NCBI GenBank assembly: GCA_944325005.1
Contig: CALUYO010000008.1
Location: forward strand, 1-64,000
Direction: 5' to 3'
Length of the DNA: 64,000 nt
From: Candidatus Gastranaerophilales bacterium
Lineage (GTDB): Bacteria; Cyanobacteriota; Vampirovibrionia; Gastranaerophilales; Gastranaerophilaceae
The position numbers and the translations under genes were made by a program. Under the pieces are notes generated by a model that worked only from the letters and a program-made list of their open reading frames with translations, did not search any database and was not told the DNA's origin. This document shows, piece after piece, positions 33,637 to 41,953 of the stretch. How positions within the stretch are numbered: the stretch's first letter is position 1; every line of letters starts with the position of its first letter.

Positions 33637-35242
33637 AATCTGGAACTCCTTCTTTTTTGGTAATACAGCTGTGTATACATTCCTCCATTGTGTCAGGAAA
33701 ATCAGTTCTACAATGGGCGCCGCGGGATTCCTTTCTCATTAATGCACAATTTGCTATTAACAAAGAGGTCAGAAGCATATTTTTAAATTCATATTCATCT
33801 CTGCTAATACATTTATAATTCCGTGGAAAACCGGATTTTAATTTTTCTATTTTGTTTATAGCCGTTAATAAAGATTTTTCATCTCTGAAAATTCCTGCAT
33901 AATTCCACATTATTTCCTGCAGTTGTTTTTTCATTTCCGGTATATCAAGTTCATCCAGAATAACATCTTCATCGGTATATTTATCAAGAAGAGATTTTAT
34001 ATTTTCATCAATTTGTTTAGGAGTTTTTAATTCGACTGACTTTAAATATTCTGCAACTGAATATGCACATACAACACATTCAAGCAAAGAGTTGCTGGCA
34101 AGTCTGTTCCCGCCGTGAAGTCCTGTAGATGCGACTTCTCCTATTGCGTAAAGCCCTTTTATTGAAGTTTCTCCTTTAAGATTTGTTTTTACCCCGCCCA
34201 TATAATAATGTGCGGCCGGAGCTACAGGTATAAAGTCATGTGCAATATCTATTCCGTTTTCCAAACATTTTTTATAAATATTTGGAAAGCGTTTTGAAAG
34301 TTTTTCCGTATTTATGCAAGCAGCGTTTAAATATACATTATCAACGTCATTTTCTTTCATTTCATTATAAATTGCACGGGTAACAATATCACGCGGGGCT
34401 AATTCTTTTCTGTCATCATATTTAGACATAAATTCAACCCCATCTCCATCACAGAGTTTTGCTCCCTCGCCTCTTACCGCTTCAGAGATTAAAAACCTGT
34501 TTTCACCGCAGTCGATAGCAAGAGCTGTCGGATGAAATTGTACAAATTCCATATCCTGCATTACAGCCCCGGCATTGTATGCAAGAGCAAAACCGTCGCC
34601 TGTGGCTCCTGCAGGATTTGTAGTAAATTTGTATAATTGTCCTATTCCGCCTGTGGCCAGGATGATTGCAGGAGAATATATTGTTTCATATTCCTGTGTT
34701 TCGTCATTAAATACAAGAACGCCTTTACATTCATTTTTGCTGGTAAGAAGTTCTACCGCAACTGTTTCTTCATATATATCAATGTTGGAATTTTCACTAA
34801 CCTTTTTACATAAAGCCTGCTCAATCATTTTTCCGGTTGCGTCGCCGCCGGAATGCAGTATTCGTCTTACACTGTGTGCTGCTTCTTTTGTAAAACATAA
34901 ATTATTATTTTCATCGCGGTCAAATTCAACACCGAATTTAAGCAGGTCCTTTACAACTGTATCAGAATGTTCGGATATGAATTTTACAGTGTTAAATTCA
35001 CTAAGTCCCGCTCCGGCTTTAATCGTATCTGATATGTGCGATGCTGTAGAATCTGATTTGTTTTCTTTCATTACAGCAACCATACCGCCTTGAGCATACC
35101 TTGAATTGCTTTCTCCCAATTTAGATTTTGTAATCAGAAGCAATCCGTCAGGAAGATTTACCTGCTGTTCTATCTTTAATGCAGCATATAAACCTGCAAT
35201 GCCGCTCCCTATAATTACCGTTGAATATTTTGAATATTTCAT
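33626..35242 (-). CDS. nadB: L-aspartate oxidase
   Basis: NadB oxidises L-aspartate to iminoaspartate with FAD; in anaerobes fumarate is the electron acceptor. The 538-residue protein has the FAD-binding VIIGSGIAGLYAALKI start, SNSRYAQGGM, HSVRRILHSGGDATG, the active-site PTALA / SEAVRGEGA region and HGGNRLASNSLLECVV. It precedes nadC. nadA is not in the window, so NAD synthesis is split over loci, with nadE at 3941. Confidence 0.95.
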   Translation of the reverse strand: MKYSKYSTVIIGSGIAGLYAALKIEQQVNLPDGLLLITKSKLGESNSRYAQGGMVAVMKENKSDSTASHISDTIKAGAGLSEFNTVKFISEHSDTVVKDLLKFGVEFDRDENNNLCFTKEAAHSVRRILHSGGDATGKMIEQALCKKVSENSNIDIYEETVAVELLTSKNECKGVLVFNDETQEYETIYSPAIILATGGIGQLYKFTTNPAGATGDGFALAYNAGAVMQDMEFVQFHPTALAIDCGENRFLISEAVRGEGAKLCDGDGVEFMSKYDDRKELAPRDIVTRAIYNEMKENDVDNVYLNAACINTEKLSKRFPNIYKKCLENGIDIAHDFIPVAPAAHYYMGGVKTNLKGETSIKGLYAIGEVASTGLHGGNRLASNSLLECVVCAYSVAEYLKSVELKTPKQIDENIKSLLDKYTDEDVILDELDIPEMKKQLQEIMWNYAGIFRDEKSLLTAINKIEKLKSGFPRNYKCISRDEYEFKNMLLTSLLIANCALMRKESRGAHCRTDFPDTMEECIHSCITKKEGVPDFVK

Positions 35243-35336
35243 CTTAAATATACCTTATGTATCTTACCATATACATAATAATCCAAAATATAATCTTTTG
35301 CTATTAATAAATATTAAGATTTCATTAAATTAACAA

Positions 35337-36070
35337 TTATTTATAAGGATAATCTTTCGGAAACTGCCATCCGTTCATAATTATTTTCTGTGCACAACAG
35401 TTTCCTTCTCCTGTTTTTGAGCAGTCTGTATTTATGTAATTTGTGCCGGAATCATGGCAATGCGGTAAGATTCCCTTTCCATTTACCCGCTGAAAAAGAA
35501 AAAGGTCCTTACCAATTGTATTTGGAGCTTTAGAGGCATTTATATCAACATAAATAATACTGCTGTTTTTTGCAGCATCCGGATCATTGGTATCACCACC
35601 AATTGCTACTGATATTGAGTATACAATCCCGTCAGCAGTAACAAACGGCACTCTGTTTAATCTTCCTGTAAATACCATGGATGATTTTGTCCCGTTTAAA
35701 AGTTTGTATGGTTGAGAACTTTCATATCCACAGTCAGAATAATTGTTACAAATTTGGGTTACATTAAAATATGGCAGCCAGTATTTTTGTAAATATACAT
35801 CTGCACCGAGAGCTTGGCCATCTTCCCAGTATTCGTATTCTCCGTTATCAATTTCGGACATTTTTAAAGCCTGATTAATAGTTGTATATGCTTTTTTTAA
35901 TCTGGAGAGTGTTTCCTGTTTTCTGTAATTAGCAATAACCGCAGGCATTGTAAGTGCAGCAATAATTCCTATAATTCCAAGAGTAATTAAAACTTCTGCC
36001 AGTGTGAAACCACTAGAGCCATTTATATTTTGCGGGGGGGGGGCAGTCTTAAAGCATCTCTATTAAACAT
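35337..36070 (-). CDS. Prepilin-type protein, out of frame at a C10 tract in the leader
   Basis: From the ATG at 36070 (AGGAGG six bases upstream) the frame reads MFNRDALRLPPP and stops after a C10 tract. In the shifted frame, QNINGSSG precedes FTLAEVLITLGIIGIIAAL, then a globular domain to 35337 with YVDINASKAPNTIGKDLFLF and many Cys. Eight or eleven C would restore one protein of about 240 residues. A second ATG at 36076 touches the ribosome site too closely. A TTGCAA/TATAAT promoter stands upstream. It shares gene plan and tract length with the gene at 26222. Confidence 0.8.
36034..36043 (-). repeat. C10/G10 homopolymer in the prepilin leader
   Basis: Ten G on the plus strand, in proline codons of the leader. 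In-frame lengths are 8 or 11. It has the same length and relative place as the tract at 26191. Confidence 0.9.
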
Positions 36071-36093
36071 ATTCATCCTCCTGACTTTTTCTT

Positions 36094-36122
36094 ATTATAA
36101 ACCTTTTTATAAATTTTTGCAA
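36094..36122 (-). promoter_or_regulatory. Promoter of the switchable pilin-like gene at 36070
   Basis: On the minus strand, TTGCAA (36117-36122) and TATAAT (36094-36099) are 17 bases apart, 11 bases before AGGAGG. Confidence 0.75.
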
Positions 36123-36142
36123 CCTTTTATTCTTTATATAAG

Positions 36143-36171
36143 CAGACATCCCTTTTTAAAAGGGATGTCTG
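36143..36171 (-). terminator. Hairpin after the gene at 36187
   Basis: Perfect stem CAGACATCCC (36143-36152) with GGGATGTCTG (36162-36171). The T-run after it on the minus strand is weak, so termination may be partial. Confidence 0.6.
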
Positions 36172-36186
36172 TGACTGATATTTAAG

Positions 36187-36510
36187 TTATTTTTTATCGT
36201 TTTTGACTTCCGGTACTTTTTTATCCGGTTTGTTTATCTTATTTTTTCCCGGACCTTGAGCATGAATTTTATGTTTTTTATACGGGCAGTCTGGTCTGAT
36301 CTCTCCCCTATGATGCATAGGAGCTTCAAATCTGGGCGGCGGCGGTACATTACACGGTTTAAAAGATGGTTTTACCGCAGCGCTATACAAGCATAGTGCA
36401 ATAAGAGAGCCTAAAAAAGATGCCAGAATTGTTAATAAAAACTTGCCAAAATCAGGGCTAATAGTCCAGGTTTCTCGTTTGTAATTTTCCTGTTTGATTT
36501 CTTCAGTCAT
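36187..36510 (-). CDS. Small single-pass membrane protein
   Basis: The 107-residue protein has one membrane helix (about 23-44, GKFLLTILASFLGSLIALCLY) and a Pro-, His- and Lys-rich tail (VPPPPRFEAPMHHRGEIRP). AAGGAG precedes the ATG. No family was recognised. The His/Lys-rich tail could bind metal or polyanions, which is speculation. Confidence 0.6.
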   Translation of the reverse strand: MTEEIKQENYKRETWTISPDFGKFLLTILASFLGSLIALCLYSAAVKPSFKPCNVPPPPRFEAPMHHRGEIRPDCPYKKHKIHAQGPGKNKINKPDKKVPEVKNDKK

Positions 36511-36706
36511 ACATTTCTCCTTTTTTCATTGTTACTAAAAAAGCTTTATATTAATATAACGATGATTGTAGAATTTTGTTCATTTTAAATTAGAATACAA
36601 ATTTTATTTCCAAATTAACATCAGATAATATTGCCGTTATTTCTTCATATAAAAGGGATTAATTAACTTTTGAAAAATTTTATAAGTAGTATAGGGAGAA
36701 ATTATT

Positions 36707-37366
36707 ATGACAATAAATATATTACTTGTAGAAGATCAAAAACTTATACGTGTAGGATTAAAGTCCCTTTTTGAAGGACAGGATGAAATAATAGTCGCAT
36801 CTGAAGCACAAAGCGGGAAAGAAGCGGTTGAAAAATTTCGAACATCGCATCCTGATGTTGTTGTTATGGACATAGGACTTCCTGATATATCAGGTATAGA
36901 GGCAACAAAGAGAATTCTTGAAATTGACAGTAAAGCAAAAGTTGTAATTCTGACGTCACACTTAAGCGAACAAGAGGTTATTGATGCACTTCATGCGGGC
37001 GCCTGTGCGTATGTAATGAAAGATATTAGTACGGATGCTTTAAAAATGATTATAAAGACAGTTGAAGAAGGTGCGATGTGGCTTGATCCGCAGGTAGTAC
37101 CTATTTTAAGAGATAAAAACTGCGGAGTAATTCCGCCAAGACAAATGTCAAGAGCAATGTTTAAGGAACAGCATGCTAACCTTACTCAAAGAGAATATGA
37201 AGTTTTAAAACTTGTTGTGGACGGGCTTTCAAATAACGAAATAGCGCAGGAACTTACAATTTCAGAGCATACGGCAAAAGCGCATGTATGTAATATTATA
37301 CAAAAACTTGTTGTGGACGACAGAACTCAGGCAGCTGTAAAGGCTTTGAAGGAAGGTTTAGTGTAA
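36707..37366 (+). CDS. NarL/LuxR-type response regulator
   Basis: A 219-residue regulator with a receiver domain (LLVEDQKLIRVGLKSLFEG; phospho-Asp in VVMDIGLPDISG, about residue 54; a Lys in VMKDIS) and a C-terminal LuxR helix-turn-helix (LTQREYEVLKLVVDGLSNNE, SEHTAKAHVCNIIQKL). It activates or represses target genes after phosphorylation. No sensor kinase is adjacent, so it is an orphan in this window. GGGAG lies before the ATG. The SulP gene follows 78 bases later with its own promoter-like elements. Confidence 0.92.
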   Translation: MTINILLVEDQKLIRVGLKSLFEGQDEIIVASEAQSGKEAVEKFRTSHPDVVVMDIGLPDISGIEATKRILEIDSKAKVVILTSHLSEQEVIDALHAGACAYVMKDISTDALKMIIKTVEEGAMWLDPQVVPILRDKNCGVIPPRQMSRAMFKEQHANLTQREYEVLKLVVDGLSNNEIAQELTISEHTAKAHVCNIIQKLVVDDRTQAAVKALKEGLV

Positions 37367-37384
37367 AAATAAACATACGTCCTC

Positions 37385-37413
37385 TTGTAAAATCTTAAAT
37401 ATTCTGTTATATA
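37385..37413 (+). promoter_or_regulatory. Candidate promoter for the SulP gene
   Basis: TTGTAA (37385-37390) and TATATA (37408-37413) with a 17-base spacer; a TATAAT two bases later is an alternative -10 box. Confidence 0.4.
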
Positions 37414-37444
37414 ATATTTAAGGTATTATACGGGGACTTACATT

Positions 37445-39025
37445 ATGAAAACAGGGATTTTATCAAACTTTAAAGGAGATTTACTGGGCGGAATTACTGC
37501 CGGTGTAATAGCTTTACCTCTTGCAATTGCTCTGGGGGTATCAAGCGGGTTAGGTGCGGCAGCCGGCATTTACGGTTCAATAATTGTTGGTATGCTTGCG
37601 GCAATTTTTGGCGGTACCCCGACACAAATTTCCGGTCCTACCGGGCCATTAACGGTTGTAATAGCCTCTGTCGCTGCTTTGCATTCTGAGAACCCTAATT
37701 TAATATTTGCGTCAATACTTTTATCCGGTCTCTTTCAGATTATATTAGGGCTTTTAAAGGTAGGTAAACTTGTTAATTTTATTCCTTATCCTGTAATATC
37801 AGGATTTATGAGTGGTATAGGTGCTATAATTATTCTCCTACAGGTGAATTCATTTTTAGGGATAGATTTTAGCGGAACTCCGATTGAGGGTGTTATTAAT
37901 GCCGTAAAAAATCTCACAGCCGTTGATTTTCATAGTGTAATTCTGGGTGTTATAACTTTATTAATAGTTTTTTGTACTCCAAAAAAAATTGCAAAGATTA
38001 TACCACCGCCTCTTATCGCGCTTATATTGGGAACGCTGATCGCTGTTATATTCAACTTTGATGTGAAAACAATAGGTGAAATCCCCAGAGGTTTCCCTGC
38101 ATTAGCTTTTCCGGCATTTAAGCTGTCTGAAGTAGAAACAGTTATACCTATTGCATTAACTCTTGCTGTTTTAGGTTCAATAGATTCTCTTTTGACTTCG
38201 CTTGTTGCCGATTCTCTAACAAAAACAAAACATAATTCTAATAAAGAGTTAATTGGGCAGGGAATAGGTAATATGGCTGCCGCTCTTTTTGGAGGTGTTG
38301 TGTCTTGCGGTGCAACAATGAGAACTGCCATTAATATCAGAAGCGGAGGACGTACAAGACTTTCAGGCGTAATTCATTCTTTATTTCTAATATTTGTGGT
38401 TATATTTTTTGCTCCTGTAGCTTCTAAAATCCCGCTTGCTGTACTTGCCGGAATTTTGATTAAAGTAGGTGTAAGTATTATTGATTATAAATTTATCAGA
38501 TTGATAAAGGCAGCCCCGAGAAATGATTTAATTGTCATGCTTCTTGTTTTTCTGATAACTGTTTTTGACGATTTGATTCTTGCAGTTGGTGTAGGCGTTG
38601 TATTGTCATCAATTCTTTTTGCCGCAAATGTCGCAAGGCAGACTGATATTAAAGTTGTCGGGCTGTCTGACTTACAGGATGAAAATTATATTGATGAAGA
38701 TTTGAAGAACAAAACAATGATTATGCATATTGACGGAACACTGTTTTTCGGTTCTGCATCACAAATAGCATCTAGAATAGATGCAGTAATTGATAACAGA
38801 ACTGTTATTATAGATTGTTCAAATATTAAAAGTATGGATATTTCTGCTGTATTTGCACTTGAAGATCTTGTGTTAACACTGAAAGGCAAAAATGTAAGAG
38901 TCATAATTATTTTTAATAACAGAGAAGTTGCTGCATCAACTTTAAAATTGGGTTTAAGAAAACTTATAACTCATAATGATATTGCTTTTTCAACAGAAGA
39001 TGCTGTTAATAGTATACAAAATTAG
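37445..39025 (+). CDS. SulP-family anion transporter
   Basis: SulP proteins move sulfate, bicarbonate or other anions across the inner membrane. The 526-residue protein has the family start GDLLGGITAGVIALPLAIAL, many membrane segments up to about residue 400, ISGPTGPLTVVIASV, and a C-terminal cytoplasmic STAS domain (TMIMHIDGTLFFGSASQIAS, IIDCSNIKSMDISAVFALEDL). Cyanobacterial BicA is a related bicarbonate carrier, but the substrate here cannot be told from sequence. GGGGA precedes the ATG. Confidence 0.9.
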   Translation: MKTGILSNFKGDLLGGITAGVIALPLAIALGVSSGLGAAAGIYGSIIVGMLAAIFGGTPTQISGPTGPLTVVIASVAALHSENPNLIFASILLSGLFQIILGLLKVGKLVNFIPYPVISGFMSGIGAIIILLQVNSFLGIDFSGTPIEGVINAVKNLTAVDFHSVILGVITLLIVFCTPKKIAKIIPPPLIALILGTLIAVIFNFDVKTIGEIPRGFPALAFPAFKLSEVETVIPIALTLAVLGSIDSLLTSLVADSLTKTKHNSNKELIGQGIGNMAAALFGGVVSCGATMRTAINIRSGGRTRLSGVIHSLFLIFVVIFFAPVASKIPLAVLAGILIKVGVSIIDYKFIRLIKAAPRNDLIVMLLVFLITVFDDLILAVGVGVVLSSILFAANVARQTDIKVVGLSDLQDENYIDEDLKNKTMIMHIDGTLFFGSASQIASRIDAVIDNRTVIIDCSNIKSMDISAVFALEDLVLTLKGKNVRVIIIFNNREVAASTLKLGLRKLITHNDIAFSTEDAVNSIQN

Positions 39026-39067
39026 TAAACAATGTTATTATATGTATGACCGTAAGGAGGGAGTATT

Positions 39068-39646
39068 ATGAAAAGATTCTTAACAATTTTGTTTATGCTG
39101 ATTGCTGTTCAAACTGTGGTTTATGCGGATGCTGAAACGGATATGCATCAAGCTTATATCGCAAAAATTCAGGCTCAGGATATTAAATACAACACTTTTA
39201 ATTTTTTTAATGCAATAAGTAATGGAAATGTTGATCTTGTAGATTTATTTTTGAAAGCTGGAATGAGTCCTGATGCAACATTTATGAAAACTCCGGCTAT
39301 ATATATGGCAATAGCAAGCAATCAAAATGAAGTTGTAAAACTTCTTCTTGATAATAAGGTTGACCCGAATAAAGAACTGGCGGGAATTACACCGTTAATT
39401 ATGGCTATTCGTGAAAAGGATGCTAAAATCGTTGAAACTCTGATTTCATATGGAGCAGATGTTAATCAGTGCGCAGGTTATACAAAACCTTTGACATATG
39501 CTATTAAGAAAAAACAGCCTAAAATTGTAGAACTGCTGATTAATGCAGGGGCAAACCCTGATAATGAAGTGTTAATTAATGCTTTAAAATCTGATGACAA
39601 TTACATTAAAGATACAGTGTTGAAGCGTTATAAAACTATGGATTAA
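39068..39646 (+). CDS. Secreted ankyrin-repeat protein
   Basis: The 192-residue protein starts with a signal peptide (MKRFLTILFMLIAVQTVVYA, cleavage near 20). Three to four ankyrin repeats follow (NFFNAISNGNVDLVDLFLKA, TPAIYMAIASNQNEVVKLLL, TPLIMAIREKDAKIVETLIS, KPLTYAIKKKQPKIVELLIN). It would bind a partner in the periplasm or outside the cell. AAGGAGGG lies before the ATG. It follows the SulP gene by 42 bases. Confidence 0.85.
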   Translation: MKRFLTILFMLIAVQTVVYADAETDMHQAYIAKIQAQDIKYNTFNFFNAISNGNVDLVDLFLKAGMSPDATFMKTPAIYMAIASNQNEVVKLLLDNKVDPNKELAGITPLIMAIREKDAKIVETLISYGADVNQCAGYTKPLTYAIKKKQPKIVELLINAGANPDNEVLINALKSDDNYIKDTVLKRYKTMD

Positions 39647-39673
39647 AAAAGAGGCCCAAAGGCCTCTTTTTTT
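39645..39673. terminator. Bidirectional terminator
   Basis: AAAAAAGAGGCC (39645-39656) with GGCCTCTTTTTT and loop CAAA. It ends both the ankyrin gene and the small convergent gene at 39674. Confidence 0.9.
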
Positions 39674-39883
39674 CTATGTATTATGTTTTTTATCTTTTTT
39701 ATCTTTTTCTTTCATTTCGTCGACTTTTTCCGCAACTTTTTCTTTTACATTGTGCGCTTTTTCTTTAGCTTTTTCTGCGCCTTCTTTAATATCCTCTTTC
39801 ATCTCATGCGCTTTTTCTTTGACTTTTTCGCCGGCATTATGCATTTTTTCTTTTATTGTTTCTTTATCTTTTTCGTGTGTCAT
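39674..39883 (-). CDS. Small charged LEA-like helical protein
   Basis: The 69-residue protein is a repeated 11-residue pattern of Lys, Glu and Ala (EKVKEKAHEMKEDIKEGAEK, AKEKAHNVKEKVAEKVDEMK), like late-embryogenesis-abundant or CsbD-like stress proteins. It has no hydrophobic core and should be disordered or helical on membranes. Such proteins protect cells from drying or stress; the role here is inferred from composition. Confidence 0.7.
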   Translation of the reverse strand: MTHEKDKETIKEKMHNAGEKVKEKAHEMKEDIKEGAEKAKEKAHNVKEKVAEKVDEMKEKDKKDKKHNT

Positions 39884-40002
39884 CGCAAATTCCTTTCTTT
39901 AAACGTAACAAATTAATTATTTACGATTAAAGCTTCTGTTTTATGCGAAGAAAGTCGTATAATTTTTTTTTAATATAAATAATTAAGGTAATTAATTCTG
40001 TT

Positions 40003-41805
40003 CTATTCTTCATCAAGACTCAAAACAGCCATGAAAGCTTCCTGAGGAACTTCTACACGTCCTACTGATTTCATACGTTTTTTACCCTTTTTCTGTTTCT
40101 CTAAGAGTTTTCTTTTTCTTGAAATATCACCGCCATAGCATTTATCAAGAACATTTTTTCTCATAGCTTTGATATTTGTTCTGGCAATTACACGTCCGCC
40201 TATAGCTGCCTGTACCGGAACCTCAAATAGCTGGCGTGGAATTATTTCTTTTAATTTAGTTGTTAATTTTTGTCCGATATAAAAGGCATTATCTTCATGG
40301 CAAATTATAGACAGGGCATCAACGACTTCTCCTGCAAGCATGATATCAAGTTTAACAAGTTTTGAACGTTTATACCCGCAGAATTCATAATCCATACTGG
40401 CATAACCTTTTGAACGCGATTTTAACTGATCATAAAAATCTGTAATAACTTCACTCAGAGGTATTTCGTATTCAAGGCTTGCACGAATTTTATCAATATA
40501 AGACATGTTTTTAAAAATTCCACGTTTTGCCTGTGCCAGATCCATTAATGTTCCGACATAGTCATTCGGGGTAATAATTTGAACTTTAACATAAGGTTCT
40601 TCAATATAATCTCGTACCTGAGCCGGAGGCAAGTTTGCTGGGTTATCGATTTCAACCATCTCACCGTTTGTTTTATATACTTTATAAACTACAGACGGAG
40701 CAGTAGTGACTAAATCCAGATTATATTCTCTCTCAAGTCTTTCCTGCGCAATTTCCATATGCAGCATGCCGAGAAATCCGCATCTGAAACCAAAACCTAG
40801 TGCACTTGATGTTTCAGGTTCAAAAGTAATACTGCTGTCATTAAGTTTTAATTTTTCCAGAGCTTCTTTTAAATTAGCATAGTCATCATTATCAACAGGA
40901 TACATCCCTGAAAATACCATAGGCAGAGCTTCTTTGTAACCTGGTAACGGCTCTTTTGCCGGATTATCAACTGTTGTAAGTGTGTCTCCGACAAATCTTG
41001 TCAATTCTTTAATAGAACCGGCAAAGTACCCGACATCACCGCAGATTAATTCATCTGTTTGAACACGTGTTGGTGTCTGATAACCTAGTTCTACAACTTC
41101 GTATTCTTTCCCAGAAGCCATAAATTTGACTTTGTCTCCGCGTCGTATTTTTCCGTCAATTACTTTAAAAAAGCATAAAGTTCCGAGGTACTGGTCATAA
41201 GCGCTATCAAACACAAGTGCACGTAACGGTTTTTCGCTTGTATCCTGAGGCGGAGGGATTAAATCAACAACAGCTTCAAGTACATCTTCAATACCTATAC
41301 CTGCCTTGGCACTTACCGGAATGGCAAGAGATGCATCTATGCCAAGAACTTCTTCTATTTCAGAGCGAACTCTTTCAACATCAGCTGAGGGCAAATCAAT
41401 TTTGTTTATTACAGGAATAATTTCAAGATTTTGTTCGGCTGCAAGATAAACATTTGCCAGAGTTTGTGCTTCTACTCCCTGTGTAGAATCTACTATTAAA
41501 AGCGCTCCTTCGCAGGCTGCAAGGGAACGCGAAACTTCGTACGAAAAATCTACATGTCCCGGGGTATCAATAAGATTTAATATATAATTTTTACCGTCTT
41601 TTGCTTTATAATTCATTCTCGCTGCATTCAGCTTGATTGTAATACCGCGTTCGCGTTCGATATCCATTGAATCCAGTATTTGGTTTTGCATATCACGCTG
41701 GGCAACTGTTCCGGTAAATTCAAGCAATCTGTCGGCTAATGTCGATTTCCCATGATCTATATGGGCGATTATGCAAAAGTTTCTTACGTTTTCTCTGTAT
41801 TTCAT
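40003..41805 (-). CDS. lepA: Elongation factor 4 (LepA)
   Basis: LepA is a ribosome-bound GTPase that acts in initiation and under stress. The 600-residue protein has the G motifs [16 protein letters not shown], the [10 protein letters not shown] switch region, [16 protein letters not shown] and [13 protein letters not shown], then the LepA-specific C-terminal domain ([39 protein letters not shown]). No ribosome site precedes the ATG; TATAAT (41813-41818, minus strand) ends seven bases before it, with TTGAAG 16 bases further, so the mRNA may be leaderless. It marks the left edge of the accessory island. Confidence 0.97.
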   Translation of the reverse strand: MKYRENVRNFCIIAHIDHGKSTLADRLLEFTGTVAQRDMQNQILDSMDIERERGITIKLNAARMNYKAKDGKNYILNLIDTPGHVDFSYEVSRSLAACEGALLIVDSTQGVEAQTLANVYLAAEQNLEIIPVINKIDLPSADVERVRSEIEEVLGIDASLAIPVSAKAGIGIEDVLEAVVDLIPPPQDTSEKPLRALVFDSAYDQYLGTLCFFKVIDGKIRRGDKVKFMASGKEYEVVELGYQTPTRVQTDELICGDVGYFAGSIKELTRFVGDTLTTVDNPAKEPLPGYKEALPMVFSGMYPVDNDDYANLKEALEKLKLNDSSITFEPETSSALGFGFRCGFLGMLHMEIAQERLEREYNLDLVTTAPSVVYKVYKTNGEMVEIDNPANLPPAQVRDYIEEPYVKVQIITPNDYVGTLMDLAQAKRGIFKNMSYIDKIRASLEYEIPLSEVITDFYDQLKSRSKGYASMDYEFCGYKRSKLVKLDIMLAGEVVDALSIICHEDNAFYIGQKLTTKLKEIIPRQLFEVPVQAAIGGRVIARTNIKAMRKNVLDKCYGGDISRKRKLLEKQKKGKKRMKSVGRVEVPQEAFMAVLSLDEE

Positions 41806-41953
41806 AATTTTTATTATATTTAAAAAATTTGCGACTTCAAGTAAAGTAAAAATAATAATATATAGCTTTCTAACAAGTGTTTATAGTGAAAGAGTCGTAA
41901 TCTCCTTATTATATAGGATTTTCAAATCATGGGTAAGGTTTTAAAATATATGT

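Noticed and set aside
34575-35093. 172-codon plus-strand open frame inside nadB
   Set aside because: It lies wholly antisense to a highly conserved enzyme gene, has no ribosome site and no recognisable motif.
37930-38331. 133-codon minus-strand frame in the SulP gene
   Set aside because: Shadow of the conserved transporter; no ribosome site.
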